From Bradyrhizobium sp. KBS0727 (lineage in GTDB: Bacteria; Pseudomonadota; Alphaproteobacteria; Rhizobiales; Xanthobacteraceae), in the NCBI RefSeq assembly GCF_005937885.2, contig NZ_CP042176.1, forward strand, positions 1,917,501-1,981,500: a stretch of 64,000 nt of DNA, written 5' to 3'. A program made the position numbers and the translations under genes. Shown piece after piece: positions 32,665 through 41,953 of the stretch; the stretch's first letter is position 1; each line of letters starts with the position of its first letter. The notes under the pieces are model-generated. The model worked only from the letters and a program-made list of their open reading frames with translations. It had not been told where the DNA came from and ran no database searches.

Positions 32665-34293
32665 ATGACAACCGTCGCCAAATCAGCGGCTCTTGACGAG
32701 CTCGCCATTCCGCCGCCCGCGCCCCGCACGCCTTCGGGCATCGACGTGCCGTTGCTGGCGACGCCCGACATGGTGCGCGAGCCGGATCCGGGTCAGCCGG
32801 CGCAGTTCCCGTTCACCCGCGGGATTTTCCCCGACGGTTTCCGCGGGCGGTTGTGGACGATCCGGCAATATTCCGGCTTCGGCACCGCCGAGGACTCCAA
32901 CGCCCGCTACCGGTTCCTGCTCGATCAGGGACAGACCGGACTTTCGGTCGCTTTGGATCTGCCCACCCAGTGCGGTTACGATCCCGATGACCCGATGGCG
33001 AGGGCCGAGGTCGGCAAGGTCGGCGTATCGATCTCGAATCTCTCCGAAATGGAGATCCTCTTCGACGGCATCGATCTTTCGAAGATTTCAACCTCTTTCA
33101 CGATCAACGGTACAGCGGCCATCATCTTTGCGATGTATTGTGCCTGCGCCGACAAGAAGGGGGTGCCGCGCGCGAAGCTGACCGGCACCATCCAGAACGA
33201 CATCCTGAAGGAATATGTCGCGCGCGGAACCTGGATCTTCCCGGTGCGCCCCTCGATGCGTCTGATTGCCGACACGATCCTGTTCTCCAACGACGCCACG
33301 CCCCGTTTCAATCCGATATCGATCGCAGGTGCGCATGTGCGCGATGCCGGATCGACCGCGGTCGAGGAGATGGCTTACACCCTTGCAAACGGTCTTGCCT
33401 ATGTCGACGAACTGTTGCGTCGCGGCGGCGATGCCACCAAGTTCGCCAAGCGGCTAAGCTTCTTCTTCTACGTGCATATGGACTTCTTCGAGGAAGTCGC
33501 AAAGTTCCGCGCCGCGCGCCGCGTCTGGGCCAAGATGCTGCGGGACCGCTACGGCGTCGTCGACGACAAGGCGCTGCATTTCCGCTTCGGCGTCGTTTGC
33601 GGCGGCTCCTCGCTGAGCGCAGCGCAGCCCTACAACAACATCGTTCGCGTCGGAATCGAAACCATGGCCGCCGTACTCGGCGGCGCGCAATCGATCTTCA
33701 CCTGCGCGTACGACGAAGCATTCCAGATCCCGACCGAATTCTCGGCCGAAATTGCCTTGCGAACGCAGCAGATCGTTGCGTACGAGAGCGGCATTTCGAA
33801 AACGGTCGACCCGCTCGGCGGCAGTTTCTATGTCGAGTACCTGACAGACCGCATGGAAGAGGAAATTCTGAAGGTGATGGACGACATCGACGGCTATGGC
33901 GGTGTCGTCAAGGCCATCGAGGACGGCTGGCTGCAGATGCGTCTTGCGGAAAGGGCGACGGAACGGCGTCGCAAGATCGACTCGCTCGATACGGTCATTG
34001 TCGGCCAGAACGCATTTCGCCGCGAAAACCAGACCGACGACTTTGGCGAGGTGTTCAAGCTCGATCCGAAGGGGGCCGCGCGCGTGCTTGAGAAGTTCGA
34101 GGCGATCCGCGCCCGTCGCGACAACGTGGCGGTCCGGAAGAGTCTCGACGCTCTGGCGGTGGCCGCGGCGAACGACCAGGAGAACCTGATGCCGTATCTG
34201 ATCGATTGCTGCCACGCCTACGCGACGGTGGGAGAAATCGTCGCGCGCCTGAAGCAGGGTTGGGGTGAATTCCAGGAGCCTGTCCGGCTATGA
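32665..34293 (+). CDS. B12-dependent acyl-CoA mutase, large (catalytic) subunit
   Basis: A 542-residue TIM-barrel subunit of the methylmalonyl-CoA mutase family, without a cobalamin domain. Key parts: TIRQYSGFGTAEDSN, QTGLSVALDLPTQCGYD, GTIQNDILKEYVARGTWIFP, SFFFYVHMDFFEEVAKFRAAR, YESGISKTVDPLGGSFYVEYLTD. Tyr69 and Arg187 occupy the positions of Tyr89 and Arg207 of the classical methylmalonyl-CoA mutase (same 118-residue spacing), residues that hold the substrate carboxylate; isobutyryl- and 2-hydroxyisobutyryl-CoA mutases have other residues there. So a (alkyl)malonyl-CoA to succinyl-type rearrangement is most likely. Its stop overlaps the small subunit start (ATGA). Confidence 0.88.
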   Translation: MTTVAKSAALDELAIPPPAPRTPSGIDVPLLATPDMVREPDPGQPAQFPFTRGIFPDGFRGRLWTIRQYSGFGTAEDSNARYRFLLDQGQTGLSVALDLPTQCGYDPDDPMARAEVGKVGVSISNLSEMEILFDGIDLSKISTSFTINGTAAIIFAMYCACADKKGVPRAKLTGTIQNDILKEYVARGTWIFPVRPSMRLIADTILFSNDATPRFNPISIAGAHVRDAGSTAVEEMAYTLANGLAYVDELLRRGGDATKFAKRLSFFFYVHMDFFEEVAKFRAARRVWAKMLRDRYGVVDDKALHFRFGVVCGGSSLSAAQPYNNIVRVGIETMAAVLGGAQSIFTCAYDEAFQIPTEFSAEIALRTQQIVAYESGISKTVDPLGGSFYVEYLTDRMEEEILKVMDDIDGYGGVVKAIEDGWLQMRLAERATERRRKIDSLDTVIVGQNAFRRENQTDDFGEVFKLDPKGAARVLEKFEAIRARRDNVAVRKSLDALAVAAANDQENLMPYLIDCCHAYATVGEIVARLKQGWGEFQEPVRL

Positions 34294-34703
34294 GCAATCT
34301 CAAGGGAAAGAGAATTCTGATCGCAAAGCCCGGCCTGGACGGTCACGACATCGGCGCGAAGATCATCGCGCTGGCGCTGCGCGACGCCGGCGCCGAGGTC
34401 ATCTATACCGGGCTGCGCAAGACCCCTGGCTTTATCGCGCGGGTCGCCGTCGACGAGGACGTCGATGCGGTCGGCCTGTCCCTGCTTTCCGGGAGCCACA
34501 ACGAACTGGTCGCCGAAACGATGCGGGAGCTTCGGGCACTCGATGCCGGCGACATTCCCGTGTTTGTCGGCGGCACCATTCCGGCGGACGATCGGGCAGC
34601 GCTGATCGATGCGGGCGTGATGGCGATCTTCACCGCCGAAATGCGGCTTGACGATGTGATTGCCGAGGTCGCGCGTGCCTTGACGCCTGTGCAGGTTGCG
34701 TAG
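34290..34703 (+). CDS. B12-dependent acyl-CoA mutase, small (cobalamin-binding) subunit
   Basis: A 137-residue B12-binding domain protein. KPGLDGHDIGAKIIALAL contains the base-off/His-on motif DGHDIG (residues 17-22) with His19 as the lower cobalt ligand; VGLSLLSGSHNELVAETM and VFVGGTIPADD give the remaining nucleotide-loop contacts. In fused mutases this domain is at the C terminus; here it is separate and overlaps the large subunit gene by four bases, which supports a 1:1 complex. Confidence 0.92.
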   Translation: MSNLKGKRILIAKPGLDGHDIGAKIIALALRDAGAEVIYTGLRKTPGFIARVAVDEDVDAVGLSLLSGSHNELVAETMRELRALDAGDIPVFVGGTIPADDRAALIDAGVMAIFTAEMRLDDVIAEVARALTPVQVA

Positions 34704-34709
34704 GTCGGC

Positions 34710-35621
34710 GTGGCAGCCCCTTCGCGTAAACCGGCGGAACGGCTCGATCGGCGCGCGCTCGGGCGGGCGCTTTCGCGTATCGCCAATGCTTCCGTGGCGG
34801 AAGCGCTGGCCGGCATGCGCGAAAATCCCAACGGCGCCCGGCGGATCGGGATAACCGGACCGCCCGGCGCCGGGAAGAGCACCCTCATCGGCCGTCTGGC
34901 GCGACAGCGACTCGACAATGGCGCCGCGGTGGCCGTCGTGGCGATCGATCCGACGAGCCCCCATACCCACGGCGCCATCCTTGGCGATCGCATCCGGATG
35001 GACGCCGTCGCTGACGACCCCCGGCTGTTCATTCGATCTCTCGCAAGCCGCGGCGCAAACGACGGCCTTGCCGACAATATCGCCGACGTGCTGGCGACGC
35101 TGGACGGCTATCCATTCGACGAGGTGATCCTGGAGACGGTTGGCGTAGGTCAGGCCGAATATGCCGTACGGGCGCTGGTCGACACGCTGGTCCTGGTGCT
35201 GGTCCCGGAGTCCGGCGACCAGATCCAGGCCATGAAGGCCGGGATGCTCGAGATGGCGGACATCTACGTCGTCAACAAGGCGGATCTCCCCGGGGCGCAG
35301 AAGGTGGCGAGCGAACTCAAGTCAGTCATCAAATTGCGCCAGCGGCTCGCCGCAGATTGGGAGCCGCCCGTGATCATGACGGGCTCGCAGGGATCCGATG
35401 ATGTCGCGACCCTGAGCGAGGCGATCTCTCGCCATCTTGCCTTTGTGCAGAGGACGCGGAACGAAGACGATGTTCGTCGCATGCGCAGGGAGTATCACCT
35501 CAAGAGCCTCGTCACGCGGAGCGTCGCCGATATCCTGGCGAAAGATCCGAAAGGAATGGATTGCTCGCTGCGCGAGGCGTACGAGCACATTGTTGAGAGT
35601 TTGAAGGCGCGACGCCTTTAA
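34710..35621 (+). CDS. meaB: MeaB/ArgK-type G3E GTPase, mutase chaperone
   Basis: A 303-residue P-loop GTPase. Walker A GPPGAGKST (about 50-58), VAIDPTSPHTHGAILGDRIRM, ETVGVGQAEYAVRALVDTLVLV and the base-specificity motif NKADLPGA mark it as MeaB, which protects and reloads the B12 mutase with adenosylcobalamin. It starts with GTG 34710, seven bases after the small subunit stop, so mutase and chaperone form one unit. The C terminus is slightly shorter than in some homologues. Confidence 0.9.
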   Translation: MAAPSRKPAERLDRRALGRALSRIANASVAEALAGMRENPNGARRIGITGPPGAGKSTLIGRLARQRLDNGAAVAVVAIDPTSPHTHGAILGDRIRMDAVADDPRLFIRSLASRGANDGLADNIADVLATLDGYPFDEVILETVGVGQAEYAVRALVDTLVLVLVPESGDQIQAMKAGMLEMADIYVVNKADLPGAQKVASELKSVIKLRQRLAADWEPPVIMTGSQGSDDVATLSEAISRHLAFVQRTRNEDDVRRMRREYHLKSLVTRSVADILAKDPKGMDCSLREAYEHIVESLKARRL

Positions 35622-35736
35622 GTCTCGCCGTATCGGCGCGGACGCCTGCCTTACTCTAAAGCCTTTCAGGGTCATGGTTGGCTCGACGATCCGGCAAATG
35701 TTCGAGACACAATCACGCGACGTGGAGGAATACACT

Positions 35737-36156
35737 GTGACGGTTTCACCTGAGACATCCGCATATCATCCGTTCGCCGAGATGATGAAGCTCCGCATTG
35801 ACGAGCGAAGCCCGGGGCGTAGTACCTGTTCGATTGAGGTCGCCCCGGGTATTCACCACAATCCGCATCATGTCGCCCACGGTGCTGTACTTTACGCTCT
35901 GGCTGACACGGGCATGGGCGCGGCGCTCTACCCAGCCCTCAACGATGGTGAGATATGTGTCACCATCGAGATCAAGATCACCTATTTTCGTTCGGCTCCC
36001 GCGGGTATTGTCCGTTGCGAGACAGTTCTACTCAACCACGGGCGGACGATCGCAAATCTCGATTCCCGGCTCTATCTCGACGATACGCTGATCGCGCAGG
36101 CCAACGGCAACTTCGCAATCCTAAAGCGGAAGGGACATGCTGTCGCCGCTCCATGA
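35737..36156 (+). CDS. PaaI-type hotdog thioesterase
   Basis: A 139-residue hotdog-fold protein. HHNPHHVAHGAVLYALADTGMGAAL is the PaaI-type active-site helix with the HG(A/G) motif and a downstream Asp, followed by ITYFRSAPAGIVRCE and LDDTLIAQANGNFAIL. Such enzymes hydrolyse acyl-CoA thioesters to relieve CoA sequestration. I chose GTG 35737 because GGAGGA is 7 bases upstream; the in-frame ATGs at 35674 and 35698 lack a good ribosome-binding site. It is the last gene of the plus-strand operon and converges on the TetR gene. Confidence 0.8.
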   Translation: MTVSPETSAYHPFAEMMKLRIDERSPGRSTCSIEVAPGIHHNPHHVAHGAVLYALADTGMGAALYPALNDGEICVTIEIKITYFRSAPAGIVRCETVLLNHGRTIANLDSRLYLDDTLIAQANGNFAILKRKGHAVAAP

Positions 36157-36321
36157 GGCACGTGGACGGCGGATACGATGGCGGAATTCATCCGCTGCCG
36201 GAGTGCAGCAGGTCGCGGCGAAGCGACGCCGAAACGCGTCAGCACAGCTCCCATCATTGCCTGACCACAATGCCAACCTTGTTCTCGATTGCTTCGGAAT
36301 GCGAAGACAGTGCTCGTCCGC

Positions 36322-36957
36322 CTATTCGTGACGGACGGCGCTCAGCAATTTCCGCGCGATGCTCGCCGGCGTCTCGCCGCCGGGGCGGTACCAGCTCATT
36401 GCCCAATTCATCGCTCCGAGCAGCCCAAGTCTGAAGATGCGCCGGTCGGTTCCTGCGGGCAGCGGAAGCTCTGCGATCAAATCCTTGAACACAGCTTCGT
36501 ACTTGTCGCGGAGAGTGATCACCGCTTCCGGCAAGCGGTCGGCCAAAGGGTGCGAGACCAATACGGCTGCGAAGCGGTTCTTATCCAGCAAGCCTTGCAT
36601 ATGCGCAATACTGGCTGCTTCCAGGCGAGTCCACGGATCCATGCGACCTGCCAGAGCCGTTTCCACTGCGTCCAGCGACTGCGACACGGCAAAGGAGTAC
36701 ACGGCCGTGAACAATTCCTCTTTGGATGGAAAGTGATGATACAGAGACCCGGGCAGGATGCCGACAGCCGCGGCAATGTCGCGCATTGACGTGTTCTCGT
36801 AGCCCTTGTTGCCAAACAGCCGCGCTGCCTCGCCGATAAGCACCTGTCGACGATCCTCCGAAAGCTCGTGCCGCTTGCCATCAGTGAGCGGACGGCGTGC
36901 CGCTTTTGCACGTCGAGTTTGCGGAGCAGGGCGGGTGCGTCGGCTTTTTGCGATCAT
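36322..36957 (-). CDS. TetR/AcrR-family transcriptional repressor (autoregulated)
   Basis: A 211-residue regulator. A basic tail (MIAKSRRTRPAPQTRRAKAA) leads into the HTH domain LIGEAARLFGNKGYENTSMRDIAAAVGILPGSLYHHFPSKEELF; the rest is a helical ligand-binding domain ending LSAVRHE. ATG 36957 is chosen because the longer in-frame start at 37038 lies inside the 22-bp palindrome 37034-37055. The regulator is divergent from the acyl-CoA ligase at 37133 and most likely represses that ligase/P450/thiolase operon and itself through the palindrome. Confidence 0.87.
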   Translation of the reverse strand: MIAKSRRTRPAPQTRRAKAARRPLTDGKRHELSEDRRQVLIGEAARLFGNKGYENTSMRDIAAAVGILPGSLYHHFPSKEELFTAVYSFAVSQSLDAVETALAGRMDPWTRLEAASIAHMQGLLDKNRFAAVLVSHPLADRLPEAVITLRDKYEAVFKDLIAELPLPAGTDRRIFRLGLLGAMNWAMSWYRPGGETPASIARKLLSAVRHE

Positions 36958-37033
36958 CGGTTTCGTTCGGGGTACGGACAGGGCATGTCTTACCCGACGC
37001 GTTCGGCCCCGTCGAGAATGATGAGGGCACATC

Positions 37034-37055
37034 ACCAAACAAACACTTGTTTGGT
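37034..37055. promoter_or_regulatory. Perfect 22-bp palindromic operator, ACCAAACAA-N4-TTGTTTGGT
   Basis: Nine-base arms match perfectly around the centre ACAC. It lies between the divergent TetR gene and the acyl-CoA ligase operon and is directly followed by a TTGACT hexamer (37058-37063) that could be the -35 element of the ligase promoter. Arm length and spacing are typical for a TetR homodimer pair. Confidence 0.85.
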
Positions 37056-37132
37056 TCTTGACTTGAGTTAAGTTCGGCTAGTAGTACGGCCGCAGCGGGC
37101 CGGATGACTGACCTGATCAACAAGGAGGAGCC

Positions 37133-39055
37133 ATGGGAGCCTGGGAGGTCAAAGGACCAGCAAAGGGCGCATGCGGGTCGTGGCGCGACGTTTATCCCGA
37201 GCTTGCGGAAAAGGTCACCAAGATCAGGGCGCCGGCCGGGCGCGGCATCTGGTGGGAAGGCACAGAGATTTGGGCCTATCGAGATCGACCTGGCAATGTT
37301 TCGGAGTGTCTCGCTTCCAATATTGCGCGCTGGCCCGATCGCGAAGCTTATGTTTTCTATCCCGGCGGCCAGAGGATGACCTGGCGTGACGTCGGAGCAC
37401 AGGTCGATCGCGTCGCCGCGCGGCTTCGGCATGACTTTGGCTTCAAAAAAGGCGACCGTCTCTGCCTGCTCATGGCAGGGTGCCCGGAATACGTCATCAG
37501 CTATCTCGCGATCATCCAGCTCGGCGGTGTCGCGGTGCCGGTCAATCTCGGGCTGACCGCGGAAGGGTTGGCGGCGCAGATCAACAAGGTCGGAGCCAAG
37601 GGGCTCATCGTCTCGCCGGACGTTTGGAGCACCAAGCTAAAGTCGGTGCGAGCCAGTCTCGACAGCGTTCAGGCGGTGTTCGCCACCGGCGAGGAAGTGC
37701 CGCCGGGTACGCTTGGCTATTCTGTGCTGACCCACGCCGGCGCCGAGCCGGCGCCGTTTGAGCCAGTCGATGAATGGGACCTGTGTGCGATCTCCTTCAC
37801 TTCCGGCACAACCGGCGTGCCCAAGGGCACGATGGCCATGCACATTAATGCGCTTGGCTGCGCCCAGAACGTTGTGATTGCAGCCAAGGGGCTTGACGAA
37901 AGCGACGTCAATTTGTGCATGCCGCCGCTGTATCACAACACCGCCGTTTACGCGGACTTCCTGCCCGCGCTGCTCAGTGGTGGGAAATGCGTGATCATGG
38001 CGGCCTTCGCGCCGCTCGATGCGATCAAGCTCATAGAGGCCGAGCGGGCAACGTGGGCGGTGGCGGCGCCGATCATGCTTTGGATGATGATGAATCGTCC
38101 AGAGTTTCGAAGCCATGACTGTTCTACGCTCAAGAAGATCATTTTTGGAGGTCATGCGTCATCGGAGACGTTCATCAACCAGCTCAACAAGGAATTCGCG
38201 CCAATTGCCATGGTGAACGCTGGCTCCGTCTCGGAAAGCACCGCCGTCGGCTTTGCGCTGCCCACCGAAGACGCGATCCGTAAAATCACCAGTTGCGGCT
38301 TGGCTACTCCGAACACCGACATCGCGATCTTTGACGATTCCGGCAACGAAATCCTCGAACCCAATATCATCGGTGAAGTTGCGTACCGCGGCCAACAGAC
38401 AAACGCGGGATATTGGGAGGAGCCGGGCAAGACTGCCGAGGTCTTCCGGCTCGATGGGTTTGTTCTGTCCGGTGACTGGGCCAAGATCGATGAGGAAGGC
38501 TACCTCTGGCTGCTGGACCGCAAGAAGGACATGGTCGTGCGAGGCGGCCAGAACGTCTACTGCATCGAGGTCGAGAACAAGCTGTACCTGCATCCGAAAG
38601 TGCTGCGGGCGGCTGTGGTTGGAGTGCCCGACCACCTCTTCTCGGAGCGCCTGAAAGCAGTGGTGGTGCTCAAACCCGGCCAGAGCGCGACGGAGGAAGA
38701 GATTCGCGGCCATTGTGCGCAACATCTCGCCAGGTACGAGACGCCCGAATATGTGGTCTTTGCGAACACCCTGCCGACGAATCCTGCAGGGAAGACGCTC
38801 AAGAAGGCTCTGGTCGATTTCTGGGGTGAGCCGGAAGGCGCCGCCCCCGCGCGTTTTGCCGCGTTCTGCGCAAGCATGCCGCCCGGGCTGATGGATATGC
38901 CGCATCTGCGAATCGACGGAAGGCCCGCCACACCTCGCGAGGTGCTCTCGGAATTGGAGCGGAGCACGGAGCAGGGACAACACATCGCCCAGATCCTGGA
39001 AGAGCAGGGCCTTTCTGCGCTGACAAGGCCAAGCGAAGCCAGATTCCAGAAATAG
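37133..39055 (+). CDS. AMP-forming acyl-CoA ligase
   Basis: A 640-residue ANL ligase. AISFTSGTTGVPKGTMAMH is the phosphate loop; MPPLYHNTAVYADF, NAGSVSESTAVGF, GFVLSGDWAKIDEEGYLWLLDRKKDM, RGGQNVYCIEVE and NPAGKTLKKALVDF with the catalytic lysine follow. A C-terminal extension of about 75 residues (APARFAAFCASMPPG onward) is unusual for the superfamily. AAGGAGGAG precedes ATG 37133 by three bases. First gene of a TetR-controlled operon with P450 and thiolase; it probably activates the acid made by or for the P450 pathway. Confidence 0.87.
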   Translation: MGAWEVKGPAKGACGSWRDVYPELAEKVTKIRAPAGRGIWWEGTEIWAYRDRPGNVSECLASNIARWPDREAYVFYPGGQRMTWRDVGAQVDRVAARLRHDFGFKKGDRLCLLMAGCPEYVISYLAIIQLGGVAVPVNLGLTAEGLAAQINKVGAKGLIVSPDVWSTKLKSVRASLDSVQAVFATGEEVPPGTLGYSVLTHAGAEPAPFEPVDEWDLCAISFTSGTTGVPKGTMAMHINALGCAQNVVIAAKGLDESDVNLCMPPLYHNTAVYADFLPALLSGGKCVIMAAFAPLDAIKLIEAERATWAVAAPIMLWMMMNRPEFRSHDCSTLKKIIFGGHASSETFINQLNKEFAPIAMVNAGSVSESTAVGFALPTEDAIRKITSCGLATPNTDIAIFDDSGNEILEPNIIGEVAYRGQQTNAGYWEEPGKTAEVFRLDGFVLSGDWAKIDEEGYLWLLDRKKDMVVRGGQNVYCIEVENKLYLHPKVLRAAVVGVPDHLFSERLKAVVVLKPGQSATEEEIRGHCAQHLARYETPEYVVFANTLPTNPAGKTLKKALVDFWGEPEGAAPARFAAFCASMPPGLMDMPHLRIDGRPATPREVLSELERSTEQGQHIAQILEEQGLSALTRPSEARFQK

Positions 39056-39144
39056 GCAAAGAACCAGGCCTGCTGAGCCAAGACGATACCGGCGCCGTCC
39101 GCATCGCAAGGCGCTGCGCCGACAGGATGTGGGAGTACTCTACG

Positions 39145-40368
39145 ATGTTGAACCTTGACTTCGCCGATCCAACGACGAATGCCGACCCGTTCCCCCTCTT
39201 CGCGCAACTGCGGGAGAGCGATCCGATACACTGGTCGTCGGCCATGAAGGGATGGGTCATCACACGCTATGAGGACGTGAAGCATGTGGCGGTGACCCAC
39301 TCCGATATGTCGGCGGACCGATTGTCCCCGTTCTTTGCGGCCGCGCCCGCTGACCGCCAGAGCAGCTACGTGCATCTGATGACCTATCTCGGAAAGTGGA
39401 TGGTCTTCCGTGACCCGCCCGAGCACACGCGTCTGCGCCGACTGTTCACCAAAGCGTTCACATCGCGCTCGGTGAAGGCGCTCGAACCCAATGTGGAACA
39501 GATCGTCGGGCTGCTGTTCGACGAGATGGAGCAAAAGTCGCGCTCGACCGGAGTTGTCGACTGGATAGCCGACTTCGCCTATGCCTTGCCGGCAACCGTG
39601 ATGATGGATCTGCTCGGTGTACCAAGGGAGGATTTGCGTCTCGTCAAGGAATGGTCCGATGACATCGCTCTCTTCATAGGGACTGCGCGTGCGACGGCCG
39701 ACAAATATCTGCGCGCCGAAGCGGGCGCGAAAGCCATGGCGGACTACTTTCGCGGCATCATTGCGAAACGCGCAGCCGATCCGCGGGACGACATCATCAG
39801 CCAGCTCGTGGCGGCACGCGAGGAGCGCGACGCGCTGACGGACGACGAGGTGATTGCGACTTGCATACTTCTGTTGTTTGCCGGGCATGAAACCACGACC
39901 AATCTGCTAGGCAATGGCCTCTATTACACGATGAAATTCCCGGACCAGTGGAAGCGCATCAAGGACGATCCTTCACTGGTCGAATCGGCGGTTGAGGAAT
40001 GGCTCCGATACGACGGCCCAAGCGGCGCGCTGGTGCGTGTCATGACGGCCGACGTCGAATTCGGCAACAAGCAGCTGTTGCAGGGTCAGCGCCTGTTTGC
40101 CTTCGTCAATGCGGCTAACCGCGATTCCGGGCAGTTTGCCAATTCGGACCGCTTCGACATCGGCCGGTCGCCAAACGCACACTTGACGTTCGGTCATGGC
40201 ATTCACTTTTGCCTCGGCGCGCCACTCGCCAGACTTGAGGGACAGATCGCGCTGCGCTCCCTGATCGAACGGTTTCCGGACATCGCGCTGGCGAGCACAG
40301 TTGCTCCGGAGTGGAAGGACTCGCTCGTTCTCCGGGGCTTGCAGTCGCTCCCGGTGCGTTTGCGCTGA
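39145..40368 (+). CDS. Cytochrome P450
   Basis: A 407-residue soluble bacterial P450. The oxygen-activating I-helix motif AGHETT is at 246-251, the ExxR pair is Glu285 and Arg288 (EEWLRYDGP), and the haem loop FGHGIHFCLGAPLARLEG holds the thiolate ligand Cys356. It hydroxylates a substrate with O2 and electrons from a ferredoxin that is not encoded nearby. ATG 39145 follows a GGGAG site; ATG 39127 is less likely. Between ligase and thiolase genes in the same direction, it probably oxidises a terpenoid, fatty or aromatic acid that is then activated and cleaved. Confidence 0.92.
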   Translation: MLNLDFADPTTNADPFPLFAQLRESDPIHWSSAMKGWVITRYEDVKHVAVTHSDMSADRLSPFFAAAPADRQSSYVHLMTYLGKWMVFRDPPEHTRLRRLFTKAFTSRSVKALEPNVEQIVGLLFDEMEQKSRSTGVVDWIADFAYALPATVMMDLLGVPREDLRLVKEWSDDIALFIGTARATADKYLRAEAGAKAMADYFRGIIAKRAADPRDDIISQLVAAREERDALTDDEVIATCILLLFAGHETTTNLLGNGLYYTMKFPDQWKRIKDDPSLVESAVEEWLRYDGPSGALVRVMTADVEFGNKQLLQGQRLFAFVNAANRDSGQFANSDRFDIGRSPNAHLTFGHGIHFCLGAPLARLEGQIALRSLIERFPDIALASTVAPEWKDSLVLRGLQSLPVRLR

Positions 40369-40395
40369 TCCGCAGGAAGTGTGGGAACCGAACAG

Positions 40396-41666
40396 ATGAA
40401 AGAAATTCCGGAAGTCTATGTGATCGGAACTGCCTGTACCGCATTTGGCAAGAAGTTCGAAACCGGGTTCAAGGCGCTGACGCGCGAGGCCTACCTTGCT
40501 GTCCTGGCGGATGCCGGGATCGAGGACGGACGCGACATTTCGATGGCATGGTTCGCCAATTGCGGGATGGGCTCGTTCGGGCAGCGCAATATCCGCGGAC
40601 AGGTCTGTTTCTCTCCCCTGGTGCGGGAGGGTCTGTTTCCGGAGCGCGTTCCCACGATGAACGTCGAAGGTGGCTGCGCGACGGCCTCCCAGGCATTCCA
40701 TGGCGCCTGGAAGGACATCGCGTCGGGCGATGCGCAGCTTTCGCTCGCCATCGGCGTCGAAAAGACGTTTGTTCCGGAAGACCCTGCACGAACCCAGGAG
40801 ATTTTTGACGGCGGCATCGATCGCCTGGATCCGGACGAGTGGCTCGCCTATTATGGTGAAGCCGGAGCAATATGCGGAACGCCGTTCGCGCCCGGCGAAA
40901 AGCGCGGCACGATCTTCATGGATACCTACGCGATGCAGGCGGCGTATCACATGAAACGTTACGGGACGACGCAACGGCAGATCGCGGCCGGTGCAGCCAA
41001 AAACCACACCCACGGGAGCCTCAATCCGCTTGCGCAATACCGTTTCAAGATGACGGTCGATGAGGTGCTTGCTGACCGTGAGATCAGCTATCCGCTGACG
41101 CGAAGCATGTGCGCCCCGATCGGCGATGGTGCTGCAGCGGCGCTGCTTTGCACGAAGGATTACCTTGCTGGATTGCCGAGCCGAGTGCGGGAACGGGCGG
41201 TCAAGGTTCGCGCCAGCGCGATGTCGGGCGGCAAATACCGGTCGCTCGACGAACCGGGGCTTTCACGCGTTGCCGCCGACAGGGCCTACAAAATGGCTGG
41301 GCTCTCGCCGTCGGATATCGATATAGCCGAAGTTCACGATGCGACTTCGTTCTGCGAAATCTATCAGGTCGAGATGCTTCGGTTTTGCGCAGATGGGCAG
41401 GGCGGCGCCTATGTCGCATCTGGCGCAACCGCGCTCGGTGGGGAACGCCCCGTAAACCTATCCGGGGGCTGGTCTCCAAGGGGCATCCTATCGGAGCCAC
41501 TGGCTTGTCGATGATCCACGAGCTTGTCCTGCAGTTGCTTGGAGAGGCAGGTGATCGGCAGGCGAAGAAGGCACGAACTGCACTTGCCGAAAATGGCGGC
41601 GGTGTCATCGGCTTTGACGAAGCGGCCTGTGCGATAACGATCCTGGAAAAGCTCCAATCCATCTGA
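40396..41666 (+). pseudogene. SCP2-type thiolase, frameshifted near its end
   Basis: From ATG 40396 the frame encodes a thiolase with nucleophile Cys94 in [29 protein letters not shown], and [13 protein letters not shown]. At the G-run near 41465 the frame breaks: after [10 protein letters not shown] the expected [18 protein letters not shown] lies in another frame, which continues through [19 protein letters not shown] to a TGA at 41664-41666. One missing base in the run of Gs explains it. The frameshift removes the catalytic His of GHPIGATG and the final Cys loop, so the protein as read (ending at 41514) would be inactive unless the shift is a sequence error. Last gene of the TetR-controlled operon. 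Confidence 0.82.
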
Positions 41667-41807
41667 CCTGCCGGGGCCCGTGCGTTGCGGCGCTCTCCAC
41701 GGCCGACCACTGCCAGATTCGGTACCTTTCGCCACGTTTCTTCCCTCTGCCTAATTCAATCAGGAAGTAGGACCTGCCTCGGTCGCTTCCGTCTTCAGGT
41801 GACGAAG

Positions 41808-41918
41808 ACGCGGCGGCGGGTCCTGCTGCGGCGAAGCCAACGGCAGAAGCTGTCGTGGGAGCGGTTCAATGTAATCTTGAAGGTCTACCCGATACCGATC
41901 GAGCATGTACACGACTGA
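41808..41918 (+). pseudogene. C-terminal remnant of group II intron reverse transcriptase/maturase
   Basis: The last 36 codons of an open frame read TRRRVLLRRSQRQKLSWERF followed by a proline/isoleucine-rich tail ending in HVHD. A basic RR-SQR-x-x-SWERF segment is the normal C terminus of intron-encoded maturases. Upstream sequence in the same frame does not look like maturase. No complete domain remains. Confidence 0.6.
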
Positions 41919-41953
41919 CGTCACCAAATAGCGTGATCAAGTACTCGTCAGAG

